Positions 34,621 to 44,043 are shown, counted from the stretch's first letter. The stretch is DNA of 64,000 nt from JAKFWI01 sp031398975 (GCA_031398975.1 JANNOI010000041.1:1-64000); one strand, 5' to 3'. Translations and numbers: made by a program. Notes: generated by a model not told the origin, from the letters alone.

Positions 34621-35954
34621 GCCGGGTCCGTCATAAAGGATTTCCAGGCCTGCATCTGGTTGCGGATGAAGGCCTCGGAGGTGGCGGGGTGGCGGGTCTC
34701 TGCGGGATCGTCGCGGAAGCGCTCGTGCAGGCCGCGCGCCATGGGGATCCAATCGGCCTCGCCGAAGGCGTTGCCCTGCTGGATGCGCTCGTAGAGCTCG
34801 AGATCGTCGGCGATGACGGGCGAGAAGCCGGACGTCGAGCCGTTGCAATATTCCACCGCATTGCGGAACACTTCCGGGGGCGCGCCCTTCAGCTTGAAGA
34901 CGTACCCCCACACCTCGGTGCGATCCACCGCCACGGGCCGCACGATCCGCACCGTCTGGTAGCGGCCGTGCCAGGTGGAGGAGGGATAGAGCAGCATCAG
35001 ATGGCGGTCGACGCGCAGCACCGCCTCGGCCTTTTCCGGCCCATGCAGCGCCTCCAATTGCGCCACGTAGGAAGACATCGAGGGGGCGCTATATTTCGCC
35101 CCGATATGGCCCCCGATATAGGAATGGCCGAACGGCTCGGTGACCATCTCGGATTCTTGGAAAAACCGGAGGTTCTTGCCGTTGGCCAGCATCATCCGCA
35201 GGCTGGGGGAGAGGTTTTCCTCGCCATAGGCCTCCCGGACCTTGCCTGACGCGAGGATCGAGGCGTGGTGGGCGAAGCCCGCATGGATCGTGTCGTTCAG
35301 GTTCTCGAAGGTGAGCTTCCAGTTCGCGCGGTAGCTGTGCTTCAGCACCACGGGCGAGGCCTCCACCACGCCTTCCGGCGCGCGATCGACCAGATCGTCG
35401 ATCGTGGTGCGCATGTGGCCAAGATAGGTGAGCAGGTCCGGCGCGTCGCGGCTCAGATTGACGAACAGGAAGCCGCGATAGGATTGGAGCTGCGCCACCC
35501 GCGCCAGATCGTACTGCCCGCGGCGCAGGCTCTCAGCATAGCCCGCGGGCAGGGGGGTGGAGAGCAATTCCCCCGCATGGCTGAAGGACCAGCCGTGATA
35601 GGGACACGAAAGGCGCGGGCCCTGGCCGCTGGGCTGGGAGCACAAGCGCGGGCCCCGATGGGTGCAGCGATTATAGAGGCCGTGCAGGCGGCCCTCCTCG
35701 TCGCGCACGATGATGACGGACTGGGTCCCGACCTCGGCGGTGAACCACGCGCCCGGCGCGCTCGCCTGGCTTTCATGGCCCACATAGATCCAGGCGCGGC
35801 CGAACAGGCGCGTCATTTCCAAACGGAAGATGGCCGGATCGGTATAGACGCGCCGGTGGACGTGATCTTCCCGCACCAAAGCGCCCAGATCCTCCTCGAG
35901 GTCGTGGACGGCTGCGTTTTCAGGGACGGCGGCGCTTGGGAAAGGCGCGTTCAT
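34617..35954 (-). CDS. Rieske aromatic-ring-hydroxylating dioxygenase, alpha subunit
   Basis: 445 residues. The Rieske [2Fe-2S] ligands are Cys97/His99 (NRCTHRGPRLC) and Cys117/His120 (LSCPYHGWSF); the mononuclear iron site is in ENLNDTIHAGFAHH (Asp221, His224, His229 or 230). ATG 35954 has GGAG 7 bases upstream. It would add O2 to an aromatic ring using electrons from a reductase. No ferredoxin or reductase gene is found in this block. First gene of a minus-strand operon (alpha, beta, thiolase, ligase, esterase). Substrate unknown; benzoate/anthranilate-like or PAH-acid dioxygenases are possible. Confidence 0.92.
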   Translation of the reverse strand: MNAPFPSAAVPENAAVHDLEEDLGALVREDHVHRRVYTDPAIFRLEMTRLFGRAWIYVGHESQASAPGAWFTAEVGTQSVIIVRDEEGRLHGLYNRCTHRGPRLCSQPSGQGPRLSCPYHGWSFSHAGELLSTPLPAGYAESLRRGQYDLARVAQLQSYRGFLFVNLSRDAPDLLTYLGHMRTTIDDLVDRAPEGVVEASPVVLKHSYRANWKLTFENLNDTIHAGFAHHASILASGKVREAYGEENLSPSLRMMLANGKNLRFFQESEMVTEPFGHSYIGGHIGAKYSAPSMSSYVAQLEALHGPEKAEAVLRVDRHLMLLYPSSTWHGRYQTVRIVRPVAVDRTEVWGYVFKLKGAPPEVFRNAVEYCNGSTSGFSPVIADDLELYERIQQGNAFGEADWIPMARGLHERFRDDPAETRHPATSEAFIRNQMQAWKSFMTDPA

Positions 35955-36168
35955 ATCAAGCTCCGCCTCGAAAAGGCAAAAGTCGTGGCCGGTCTTCCTT
36001 GGTCGCCCGGCGCACCGCCTTCGGCCAATGCCCAAGGGCCCGCCCCAAATAACTTTTCTTCATGAACTCGTGCGCGGCGGGGGGCGCGTCCGCGCCGAAG
36101 CCACGTTACGCTCAAGGCTTAAATTTTTGTCCTCGCCGGCGGGTGGGGCCAAGCGTGGGAGACCGCTC

Positions 36169-37293
36169 ATGGGGTTCAGCTGGCAGGGCGCGGCGTTCCG
36201 GCCCGTCCCGGACGAGGTGTTCGTGATCGACGCGGTGGTCCACGCGTTCAACCTCTCGCGCGCCAACGTCGCCTCCCGGTACGGGGAGCAGCTCTATCAG
36301 GGCGCCTATATGATGCACGCCGGATGGAACCCGCCCGAATGCGTGGCGCCGCCGGAAGTCTACCGGTCGGACATGGCGATCGAGACCCTGGCCGACACGG
36401 TGTTCACCGAAGCGCCGGTGCACATGGCCTCCACGCACTATCTGCGCCTGGACGGCTGGTTCAAGGACGGCTTCTGCTCCTGGGACAAGACGCTCGAGGC
36501 CGCCCGCCGCTGGCCGCAGCGCTTTATCCCCTATTGCGGCGTCGATCCCACGCAAGACATCGAGGCGGTCAAGGACGATCTGCGCGCGCAGATGGAGGCG
36601 ATGCCGAGCGCCCGGGGCCTGAAGCTCTATCCCCACCAGATCGAGCCGTTCCGCCGCTGGCGCACGGATGATCCCAAAGTGCTCGAGCTCTTCGCGCTGG
36701 CGCGCGACCTCGGGCTCAAGGTCATCGCCATCCATAAGGCCCTGCCCAACGGCACCGTGCCGCTCGCCCCCTACAAGCCCGACGATATCGACATCGCCGC
36801 CGACGCCTTCCCGGAGCTGAATTTCGAGATCGTCCATGCGGGCATGGCCTTCGTGGAGGAGACGGCGATGCTCTGCGGGGTGCATCCCAACGTCTACGCC
36901 AATCTCGAGACCACCACCTCGCTGCTGTGGCGCGCGCCCGGCCTGTTCGCGGAGGCCTTGGCGACTTTGATCCATTGGGGGGGGCCGGCCAAGATCCTGT
37001 TCGCCAGCGGCTGCGCGCTGATCCATCCCCGCCCGGTGGTGGAGCTCTTCTGGAATTTCGAGATGCCGGCGGCGGTGCTGGAGAAATACAGTCTGCCGCC
37101 GCTGTCGGACGAATGGAAGGCGATGATCCTCGGCCAGAATTACGCCGCCCTGCACGGCCTCGATCTGAAGGCCGCACGCGCGGGGCTGTCGGGGGACCGG
37201 TTCGAGGAGCGGAAGAAGGCGGCCGGCGGGCTGGTGGAGCCCGCCTCGGTCTGGAAGCGCAGCTTCACCCCAGATCCGCTGGCGACTGCATGA
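36169..37293 (+). CDS. Amidohydrolase-2 (ACMSD-like) family protein with altered metal site
   Basis: 374-residue TIM-barrel protein related to metal-dependent decarboxylases/hydrolases of aromatic pathways. One His of the first metal motif is visible in VIDAVVHAFNL (family norm is HxH); other barrel positions are LKLYPHQIEPFR, VIAIHKALPNG and FEIVHAGMAFVEE. At the strand that normally carries the metal/catalytic Asp (GSDYP-like) it has FASGCALIHP, with no Asp. ATG 36169 follows GGGAG. Divergent from the dioxygenase operon and overlapping the MIP18-like gene downstream. Confidence 0.8.
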   Translation: MGFSWQGAAFRPVPDEVFVIDAVVHAFNLSRANVASRYGEQLYQGAYMMHAGWNPPECVAPPEVYRSDMAIETLADTVFTEAPVHMASTHYLRLDGWFKDGFCSWDKTLEAARRWPQRFIPYCGVDPTQDIEAVKDDLRAQMEAMPSARGLKLYPHQIEPFRRWRTDDPKVLELFALARDLGLKVIAIHKALPNGTVPLAPYKPDDIDIAADAFPELNFEIVHAGMAFVEETAMLCGVHPNVYANLETTTSLLWRAPGLFAEALATLIHWGGPAKILFASGCALIHPRPVVELFWNFEMPAAVLEKYSLPPLSDEWKAMILGQNYAALHGLDLKAARAGLSGDRFEERKKAAGGLVEPASVWKRSFTPDPLATA

Positions 37294-37649
37294 GCGCGCC
37301 GCTTTCGGCGTTCGACGCCAGCGTCGTCGCGGCGCTCGACCGCGTCTACGATCCATGTTCGGTGGCCGCCGGCCGTCCTACCGGGCTCCACGCCATGGGC
37401 CTCGTGCTCGGCTGGGAGCTCCGCGAGGGCGTGCTCTGCGTCGATTTCTGCGCCACGTTTACGGGCTGCACGCTCGCGCCCCATTTCATGAGCGCGGCGC
37501 AAGCCGCTCTGGCGGAGCTTCCCGGCGTGGCGCGGGTGGTGACCCGAATGGATTCGGGATTCCTCTGGACGCCCGATCGCATGCGCGCCGCCCCGAAGCT
37601 CCGCGCGCCGGCTGTCACGCCCTGGGCGCTGCGCCAGCCGTCCGCGTGA
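37290..37649 (+). CDS. MIP18/PaaD-like (DUF59) iron-sulfur protein maturation factor
   Basis: 119 residues. The pattern VVAALDRVYDPCSVAAGRPTGLHAMGLVLGWELREGVLCVDFCATFTGCTLAPHFMSAAQAALAELPGVARVV matches the DUF59/PaaD family (DPC motif, strand-turn with two Cys). Such proteins help insert Fe-S or metal centres in partner oxygenases. The ATG overlaps the stop of the amidohydrolase gene. Proximity to a Rieske dioxygenase suggests the client, an inference. Confidence 0.78.
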   Translation: MSAPLSAFDASVVAALDRVYDPCSVAAGRPTGLHAMGLVLGWELREGVLCVDFCATFTGCTLAPHFMSAAQAALAELPGVARVVTRMDSGFLWTPDRMRAAPKLRAPAVTPWALRQPSA

Positions 37650-37656
37650 GCGCCTC

Positions 37657-38136
37657 TCAGCGCGTGAAGAACGCCTCCCAGGCGTGATCGTCCAGCGCCA
37701 TGTGCCAGACATGGGTGAACTTCCCGTCCTGCACCTTGAACAGGAGGCATTCGAGCGTCTCGAGCGTCTTGTCCCCGCGGGTGGCCTTCACCTTCGCGAC
37801 CAGGACGGCGTGATCGTCGGAGCCGAAATAATCGAGGCCCTGCGCCCAATAGGTCTCTACGTTTTGCTGCAGCAGGCCGAAATTGCGCATCACCCCGTCG
37901 CGCCCGCGGAACGTGCCCGAGAGCGCGTTGTTGCCGGGCAGGTACCAGGCGATGTCGTCGGCCATCAGCGCGAACAGGCTTTCGACGTCGCCGTTCTGGA
38001 ACGCCCCGTGCGCCTTGCGCAGCATGAGCGCGTTAGGGTGGTTGCGGCCGGAGCCCAGGTTTTCCGGCAGGACGTTGGCTTGCGCCCCCTCCGCCGCCGC
38101 AACGCCGGTATAGCCGATCGTCTCTGCTTCGCTCAT
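37657..38136 (-). CDS. NTF2-like / SnoaL-like protein
   Basis: 159 residues with an unstructured N-terminal ~30 residues and then a cone-shaped NTF2-like domain (LRKAHGAFQNGDVESLFALMADDIAWYLPGNNALSGTFRGRDGVMRNFGLL... VWHMALDDHAWEAFF). Typical of small ketosteroid-isomerase-like or hydrolase-like proteins with a hydrophobic pocket. No catalytic dyad can be assigned with confidence. Converges with the MIP18-like gene. Confidence 0.78.
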   Translation of the reverse strand: MSEAETIGYTGVAAAEGAQANVLPENLGSGRNHPNALMLRKAHGAFQNGDVESLFALMADDIAWYLPGNNALSGTFRGRDGVMRNFGLLQQNVETYWAQGLDYFGSDDHAVLVAKVKATRGDKTLETLECLLFKVQDGKFTHVWHMALDDHAWEAFFTR

Positions 38137-38149
38137 GCCGCTTTCCCCT

Positions 38150-38578
38150 TCATTGTGCGCCGTGGACCGTCAGCGTCACGTCGACATTGTTGCGCAGCGC
38201 GTTGGAATAGGGGCACACCTGGTGGGCTTCCGCCACCAGCGCCTCCGCTTCGGCCTGCGCAAGCCCCGGGACCGTCACGGCGAGCGCCACGTCCAGGGCG
38301 AAGCCTTTCGCGCCCTCGCGCGGGCCGATGCCGACGGCGGCGTCCACCTTGGAGCCGGTCGTGTTCTTCTTCTGCTGGCCGGCGATGAAGAGCAGGGCCG
38401 AGTGGAAGCAGGCGGCGTAGCCGGCGGCGAAAATCTGTTCCGGATTGGTGCCTTCCCCGCCCGGGCCGCCCATGGCTTTGGGGATGGAGAGGGTGAGGTC
38501 GAGAACGCCGTCATCGGAATAGGCGCGGCCGTTGCGGCCGGCGACGGCGGTGGCGTGGGCGGTATAGAGCGCGGTCAT
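38150..38578 (-). CDS. ohr: Organic hydroperoxide resistance protein, Ohr/OsmC family
   Basis: 142-residue thiol peroxidase that reduces organic hydroperoxides using lipoylated partners. The two reactive Cys are in YAACFHSALLF and HQVCPYSNALRNN; TGGRNGRAYS-like N-terminal and NPEQIFAAGY match Ohr. It stands 13 bases upstream of the NTF2-like gene on the same strand. Ohr is commonly controlled by an adjacent MarR (OhrR); none is adjacent here. Fits the oxidative load of oxygenase pathways. Confidence 0.9.
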   Translation of the reverse strand: MTALYTAHATAVAGRNGRAYSDDGVLDLTLSIPKAMGGPGGEGTNPEQIFAAGYAACFHSALLFIAGQQKKNTTGSKVDAAVGIGPREGAKGFALDVALAVTVPGLAQAEAEALVAEAHQVCPYSNALRNNVDVTLTVHGAQ

Positions 38579-38680
38579 GGGGTCTCCCAGGGAGCGAATG
38601 CGCGCCACCGTCCGGGCTTGGGCGCCGCTGCGCCAATGGAAAGCGCTCAGGCGTACATGAGCGTCGGTTATGCGGCTCTT

Positions 38681-39553
38681 TTATGCGGCGGCGTGGGGGG
38701 CGGCGGCTTCGCGCACGAAATCCCCGTAGCGGCGCAACGGCGCCCCGACCGCCGCCTCGGCCTCCGCCAGCTGCGCTTCCGTCGCCGGGCAGCCCTGCGC
38801 CTGGTTTTCCTCCATCATGATCCGGAGATCGGCCTTCAGCCAGGGCGACAGCCCGCCCATCTGCTGCTCGATCATGGCGGAGAAGGCGTCCAGATCGTCG
38901 CCCACATAGGCCACCGGCCGGCCGAGCGCGGCGCTCCAGGCGGCCGCATTGCCGGGGCCCGTGAGGGGGTCGCGGCCCGAAAGCGGGATGCGCCGCCCGC
39001 CCAGCCGCGCGCTCTGCGCCAGGCGCAGCGCCGCCTCGGCGATGTCGCGCACGTCCACCCCCATGAGCCCCTTCGAGCCCAGCGGCATCGGATAGATCCC
39101 GCCGAACAGGATCGCCGGCAGGAACATGAGGTCGTTCTGGAAGAAGAAATTGGCCCGCAGGATCGCCCAGTCGAGGCCGGAAGCCTCCACCGCCGCCTCA
39201 ATCGGGATCTTGGTGGCGAAGTGCGGGATCCGCGCCATGGCCTCGAGGTTCATGATCGACAGATGGATCAGGCGGGCCACCCCTTGCGCCTTGGCGACCT
39301 CGATCGCGCGCAGCGCGAGTTCGGTCTCGTTCTCGTCCACCGGGGCGACCAGGAACAGCGTCTCCACCCCCTCGAACGCCCGCTTGAGGCTTTCGGGGCG
39401 CTCATAATCCCCCGCCCGCCAGGGCGGGGCGCCGGGGGCTGCGCCTTGCGGGGCGGTGCGGCTCATGAGGGCGGCGGGAAGCCCCGTCTCCCCCGCCCGG
39501 CGCGCAAGCGCGCTTCCCACCTTCCCGGTTCCGCCAGTGATCAACAGGGTCAT
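38681..39553 (-). CDS. NmrA-like NAD(P)-binding protein
   Basis: 290 residues, atypical SDR fold. Rossmann loop TGGTGKVGSALARR at residues 7-20; ETLFLVAPVDENETELALRAIEVAKAQGVARLIHLSIMNLEAM and GLDWAILRANFFFQND follow the NmrA/quinone-oxidoreductase-2 (QorB) pattern, and no YxxxK catalytic pair is present. It may reduce quinones or act as a redox sensor. Divergent from the aminobenzoyl-CoA operon. Confidence 0.85.
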   Translation of the reverse strand: MTLLITGGTGKVGSALARRAGETGLPAALMSRTAPQGAAPGAPPWRAGDYERPESLKRAFEGVETLFLVAPVDENETELALRAIEVAKAQGVARLIHLSIMNLEAMARIPHFATKIPIEAAVEASGLDWAILRANFFFQNDLMFLPAILFGGIYPMPLGSKGLMGVDVRDIAEAALRLAQSARLGGRRIPLSGRDPLTGPGNAAAWSAALGRPVAYVGDDLDAFSAMIEQQMGGLSPWLKADLRIMMEENQAQGCPATEAQLAEAEAAVGAPLRRYGDFVREAAAPHAAA

Positions 39554-39709
39554 GCCGCTCTCCGTCTCAATTCGAGGCTCGCGCGCGCGGGGCGGATAGG
39601 AAAGGGTGGATGCGCAGCCGATGATGCAAAGTCATGGGGATAACGCCGGCCGTCATTGCGCGCGAGGGCGACGCTCGTTATTTTAGGCATGAAAGATCGG
39701 GGTGCTCTT

Positions 39710-41992
39710 ATGAAGATCGCGTGCCTTGGAGGCGGCCCGGCCGGGCTCTATTTCGCCCTCACCATGAAGCGCCGCGATCCCTCCCACGAGGTCACGGTCT
39801 ATGAGCGCAACCGCGCGGGCGACACGTTTGGCTGGGGCGTCGTATTCTCCGACGAGACGATGGACCGGCTGCGCAAGAACGATCCCGAAAGCGCCACCAC
39901 CATCCTCGACGAATTCGCCCATTGGGACGATATCGAGGTCTACCACCGCGGCCATGTGGAGCGCTCCAGCGGCCACGGCTTCTGCGGCATCGGGCGCAAG
40001 CGCCTGCTCAACATCCTCCAGGACCGCGCCGCAGCGCTCGGCGTGAACCTCGTTTTCGAAGCCGAAATGAGCGCCGATCTCACCCGGTTCGCCGATTGCG
40101 ACCTGATCATCGCCAGCGACGGGGTGAATTCCAAGATCCGCAACGCCCACGCCGATCATTTCGGCGTCGACCTCGACCAGCGGGCCAACCGCTTCATCTG
40201 GCTGGGCGTCAACAAGCGCTTCGACGCCTTCACCTTCGCCTTCGAGCAGCGCCCGGAGGGCTGGATCTGGGCGCACGCCTATAGTTTCGACGCCGAAACC
40301 TCCACCTTCATCGTCGAGTGCGACGAGCAGACGTTCCGCAATTTCGGCTTCGAGGGGATGACCCAGGAGGAGACCTGCGCCCGCTGCGAGGAGATTTTCG
40401 CCGCCTATCTCGACGGCGCGCCCCTGATGACCAACGCGCGCCACCTGCGCGGCTCGGCCTGGCTCAACTTTCCGCGGATCATCTGCAATACGTGGCGGCT
40501 CGGCAATGTGGTGCTGATGGGGGACGCGGCCCACACCGCCCATTTCTCCATCGGCTCCGGCACCAAGCTAGCGCTAGAGGACGCGATCGCGCTGGCCGAC
40601 GCCCTGCAGCGCTTCCCCGACCGCGACACCGCGCTGCAAGCCTATGAGGATGAACGCAAGGTCGAGGTCCTGAAGATCCAGAACGCGGCGCGCAATTCCA
40701 CCGAATGGTTTGAGACGCTCGACCGCTATCTCGATTTCGAGCCGATGCAATTCTCTTATTCCCTGCTCACCCGCTCTCAGCGCGTGAGCCACGAGAACCT
40801 GCGCGCGCGCGATCCCGCCTGGCTGGCGCGGGCCGAAAGCTGGTTCGCGGCGCGCGCCACCGGGCGCCAGGGCGAACCCGCGCGCCCGCCCATGTTCGCC
40901 CCGTTCCGGCTGCGCGACATGGAGCTCGCCAACCGCCTGGTGGTGAGCCCGATGTCGATGTATTCCGCCAAGGATGGGCTCATCGACGATTTTCACCTCG
41001 TCCATTACGGCGCGCGCGCCCAGGGCGGGGCGGGGCTTGTGTACACCGAGATGACCGACGTCTCGCCCGAGGGCCGGATCACGCCTGGCTGCGCCGGGCT
41101 CTATACGGACGCCCACGAAGCCGCCTGGCGGCGCATTGTGGACTATGTCCACGCGCACTCGGACGCCAAGATCTGCCTGCAGATCGGCCATTCGGGCCCG
41201 AAGGGCGCGACGCGCCTGGGCTGGGAGGGCAATGACGAGCCGCTGCCGGGGGCCGAGCAATGGGAGATCCTCGCCCCCAGCGCGATCCCCTGGAAGCCCG
41301 GCAACCCGGTTCCCCGGGCGATGGAGCGGGCCGATTTCGACCGGGTGCTCGAGCAGCACGTCGCCGCCGTGGCCCGCGCGGAAGCCGCCGGCTTCGACAT
41401 GATCGAGCTGCATTGCGCCCATGGCTATCTGCTCTCGGCCTTCATCACCCCCCTCACCAACCGCCGGACCGACGAATATGGCGGGTCGCTGGAAAACCGG
41501 CTGCGCTTCCCGCTGGCGGTGTTTGCGGCGATGCGCGCGGCCTGGCCCCAGTCCAAGCCGATGGCGGTGCGGATCTCGGCCACCGATTGGGTGGGCGAGG
41601 AGGGGGTGACGCCGGGCGAGGCGGTGAAAATCGCCAAGGCCTTCGCCGGCGCGGGCGTCGATGTGGTGGACGTCTCCGCCGGGCAGACCACCCCGAACGG
41701 CCGGCCCGTGTATGGCCGCATGTTCCAGACCCCGTTCGCGGACCGGGTGCGCAACGAGGCCAAGGTGGCGACCATGGCGGTGGGCAACATCACCGATTTC
41801 GACCAGGCCAATTCGATCCTCCTCTCCGGCCGCGCCGACCTCGTCTGCCTCGCCCGCCCCCACTTGCTCGACCCGAGCTGGACCCTGCGCGCCGCCGCCG
41901 CGCAAGGCTGGAAGGACATCCGCGTGCCGCCGCAATACCTGTCGGGCTGGGAGCAGGCCCAGCGCCTGGCCAAGCAGGGCGCGCGCCCTTGA
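39710..41992 (+). CDS. Salicylyl-CoA/2-aminobenzoyl-CoA monooxygenase-reductase fusion
   Basis: 760 residues made of two flavoproteins. Residues 1-~385: FAD aromatic hydroxylase (GGGPAGLYFAL at 7-17, GWGVVFSDETMDRLR, CDLIIASDGVNSKIRN, GDAAHTAHFSIGSGTKLALEDA). Residues ~405-755: old-yellow-enzyme-like FMN reductase (PPMFAPFRLRDMELANRLVVSPM, ELHCAHGYLLSAFITPLTNRRTDEYGGSLENRLRF, GRADLVCLARPHL). This fusion is that of Azoarcus 2-aminobenzoyl-CoA monooxygenase/reductase and Streptomyces salicylyl-CoA 5-hydroxylase (SdgC type). It attacks the CoA-activated ring without ring cleavage by a dioxygenase. First gene of a nine-gene operon. Confidence 0.92.
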   Translation: MKIACLGGGPAGLYFALTMKRRDPSHEVTVYERNRAGDTFGWGVVFSDETMDRLRKNDPESATTILDEFAHWDDIEVYHRGHVERSSGHGFCGIGRKRLLNILQDRAAALGVNLVFEAEMSADLTRFADCDLIIASDGVNSKIRNAHADHFGVDLDQRANRFIWLGVNKRFDAFTFAFEQRPEGWIWAHAYSFDAETSTFIVECDEQTFRNFGFEGMTQEETCARCEEIFAAYLDGAPLMTNARHLRGSAWLNFPRIICNTWRLGNVVLMGDAAHTAHFSIGSGTKLALEDAIALADALQRFPDRDTALQAYEDERKVEVLKIQNAARNSTEWFETLDRYLDFEPMQFSYSLLTRSQRVSHENLRARDPAWLARAESWFAARATGRQGEPARPPMFAPFRLRDMELANRLVVSPMSMYSAKDGLIDDFHLVHYGARAQGGAGLVYTEMTDVSPEGRITPGCAGLYTDAHEAAWRRIVDYVHAHSDAKICLQIGHSGPKGATRLGWEGNDEPLPGAEQWEILAPSAIPWKPGNPVPRAMERADFDRVLEQHVAAVARAEAAGFDMIELHCAHGYLLSAFITPLTNRRTDEYGGSLENRLRFPLAVFAAMRAAWPQSKPMAVRISATDWVGEEGVTPGEAVKIAKAFAGAGVDVVDVSAGQTTPNGRPVYGRMFQTPFADRVRNEAKVATMAVGNITDFDQANSILLSGRADLVCLARPHLLDPSWTLRAAAAQGWKDIRVPPQYLSGWEQAQRLAKQGARP

Positions 41993-42756
41993 CCTTGGCT
42001 TTGCCCCCGCAAGACGATCTGAGCGGCCGGCGGGCGGCCGTCACCGGCGGGGGATCGGGGATCGGGGCGGCGAGTGCTGCCGCGCTGGCGCAGGCCGGGG
42101 CGGAAGTGGTGATCCTGGGGCGTGACGGCGAGAAGCTCGCCCGGGCGGCTCAAGCCCTCGGCTGCGCGTTCAAGGTCTGCGACGTGACCGACGAGGCGGC
42201 GGTGGAGGCCGCGCTGTTGGATGGTTTCGACATCCTCGTGAACAATGCCGGGGCCGCAGCCAGCAAGGCGTTCGCCAAGCTCACCCTGGCCGATTGGCGC
42301 ACAAGCCTTGATGCGAACCTTACCGGGGCGTTCCTCTGCGCGCGCGCGGCGCTGCCGGGCATGCAGGCGCGCGGGTGGGGGCGGATCGTCAATGTCGCCT
42401 CGACGGCGGCGCTGCGCGGCTATCGCTATGTGGCGCCCTATGTGGCGGCCAAGCATGGCCTGTTGGGGCTGACGCGGGCGCTGGCGCTCGAGGTCGCGCG
42501 CAGCGGGGTGACGGTGAACGCGGTCTGCCCCGGCTATGTGGACACCGAGATCGTCCGCGCCGGCGTGGAGGCGATCAGCGCCAAGACCGGCCGCTCCCCG
42601 GAGGAGGCGCGCGCGGTGTTCGAACAAACCAACCCGGCCGGCCGGCTCGTGGCGCCCGCAGAGGTGGCCGCCGCTATCGTCAATCTGTGCCGCCCCTCCG
42701 CCGGCGCCATCAATGGCGCCGCGCTCGCGGTGGATGGCGGGGAGACGGCGGGGTGA
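41989..42756 (+). CDS. Short-chain dehydrogenase/reductase
   Basis: 255 residues, classical SDR: TGGGSGIG cofactor loop, DILVNNAGAAA, catalytic IVNVASTAAL ... Y-V-A-P-Y-V-A-A-K (YxxxK) and VTVNAVCPGYVDTE. Begins at a TTG that overlaps the stop of the fusion monooxygenase (TTGA). In the aminobenzoyl-CoA pathway an SDR would oxidise the 3-hydroxyacyl-CoA or alicyclic intermediate; direct assignment not possible. Confidence 0.88.
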   Translation: MTLALPPQDDLSGRRAAVTGGGSGIGAASAAALAQAGAEVVILGRDGEKLARAAQALGCAFKVCDVTDEAAVEAALLDGFDILVNNAGAAASKAFAKLTLADWRTSLDANLTGAFLCARAALPGMQARGWGRIVNVASTAALRGYRYVAPYVAAKHGLLGLTRALALEVARSGVTVNAVCPGYVDTEIVRAGVEAISAKTGRSPEEARAVFEQTNPAGRLVAPAEVAAAIVNLCRPSAGAINGAALAVDGGETAG

Positions 42757-43259
42757 ACGCGCTGAAGCGCGACGGGCGGGACGGCGTCCGCGCGGTGATC
42801 AGGCTGCTGGCCTGCGCCGACCGGGTGCAGAAGCTCTGCCAGCGGCGCTTCCGCGAGCATTTCGACGCCACGCTCCCGCGCTTTGACGTGATGGCCGCCC
42901 TCGCCGCCGCCGGCGGGCCGATCACGATGGGCGCGCTGTCGGGCCGGCTGCTTGTGTCCAATGGCGCGGTGACCGGGGTGGTGGCCTCGCTGGTGGAGGC
43001 GGGTCTCGTCGTGCAGCGCGAGAAGCCGGGGGACCGCCGCACCCGCCTCGTCAGCCTGACCCCGGCCGGGCGCGCGCGCTTTGACGCCATGGCCGAGGCC
43101 CACCGGGACTGGACGGCCGAGATTTTCGACGCCCTGCCCGAAGACGCCCGCGCGCAATTGATGAGCGGGCTGATCCGCATGCTCGCCGCGCTGGAAGCCG
43201 CCGATCCCCCCGCCAAAACCGGAGAAGACGATGTTTCCGCGCCCGCTTACGACGCCTGA
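42753..43259 (+). CDS. MarR-family transcriptional regulator
   Basis: 168 residues with a winged helix (MGALSGRLLVSNGAVTGVVASLVEAGLVVQREKPGDRRTRLVSLTPAGRARFDAM). GTG start overlaps the SDR stop (GTGA), and its 3' end overlaps the next gene by 29 bases. A MarR inside an aryl-CoA operon typically represses it and is released by the aryl-CoA ligand (as for BadR/HcaR-type regulators); this is inference. Confidence 0.9.
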   Translation: MNALKRDGRDGVRAVIRLLACADRVQKLCQRRFREHFDATLPRFDVMAALAAAGGPITMGALSGRLLVSNGAVTGVVASLVEAGLVVQREKPGDRRTRLVSLTPAGRARFDAMAEAHRDWTAEIFDALPEDARAQLMSGLIRMLAALEAADPPAKTGEDDVSAPAYDA

Positions 43260-44043
43260 GCATTTCCGCCTGGACGTGACCGATCGCGTCGCCACCGTCA
43301 CGCTCGACCGCCCGGAACGCAAAAACCCGCTGACGTTTCAGTCCTATGCGGAACTGCGCGACTTCTTCGGCGCGCTGCGCTATGCGCCCGACGTCAAGGC
43401 CGTGGTGCTGACCGGGGCGGGCGGGAATTTCTGCTCCGGCGGGGACGTGCACGAGATTATCGCGCCGCTTACCGCCATGGCCATGCCCGAGCTTTTGGCC
43501 TTCACCCGCATGACCGGCGATCTCGTCAAGGCGATGCGCGCCTGCCCCCAGCCGATCATCGCGGCGGTGGACGGGATCTGCGTCGGCGCGGGCGCTATCC
43601 TCGCCATGGCGAGCGACCTGCGCTTCGCCGCCCCCCGCGCCAAGACCGCCTTCCTCTTCACCCGCGTCGGGCTTGCAGGCTGCGACATGGGCGCTTGCGC
43701 CATCCTGCCCCGCCTGATCGGGCAGGGGCGAGCGTCCGAGCTCCTCTTCTCCGGGCGGAGCTTCGACGCCGCCGAGGGCGAGCGGATCGGCTTCTTCAAC
43801 CGCCTGGTGGAGGCAGAGGCGCTGCTCAAGGAGGCCCAGGCCTTCGCCGCGACCCTGGCCGCCGGCCCCAGCTTCGCGCACGCCATGACGAAAACCCAGC
43901 TCAACCACGAATGGGACATGAGCCTAGACAGCGCCATCGAGGCCGAGGCCCAGGCCCAGGCGATCTGCATGCAGACCGAGGATTTCGCCCGCGCCTACCG
44001 CGCCTTCGCCGCCAAGCAGACGCCCGTGTTCGAGGGGAATTGA
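43231..44043 (+). CDS. Enoyl-CoA hydratase/isomerase family protein
   Basis: 270-residue crotonase. Oxyanion-hole segments FCSGGDVHEI and ICVGAGAILAMASDLRFAA; the substrate-binding N-terminus is ATVTLDRPERKNPLTFQSY. The usual second catalytic Glu region reads GLAGCDMGACAILPRLIGQGRA, as in the hydratases of aminobenzoyl-CoA clusters. ATG 43231 has GGAG 8 bases upstream although it lies inside the marR reading frame. Confidence 0.9.
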   Translation: MFPRPLTTPEHFRLDVTDRVATVTLDRPERKNPLTFQSYAELRDFFGALRYAPDVKAVVLTGAGGNFCSGGDVHEIIAPLTAMAMPELLAFTRMTGDLVKAMRACPQPIIAAVDGICVGAGAILAMASDLRFAAPRAKTAFLFTRVGLAGCDMGACAILPRLIGQGRASELLFSGRSFDAAEGERIGFFNRLVEAEALLKEAQAFAATLAAGPSFAHAMTKTQLNHEWDMSLDSAIEAEAQAQAICMQTEDFARAYRAFAAKQTPVFEGN

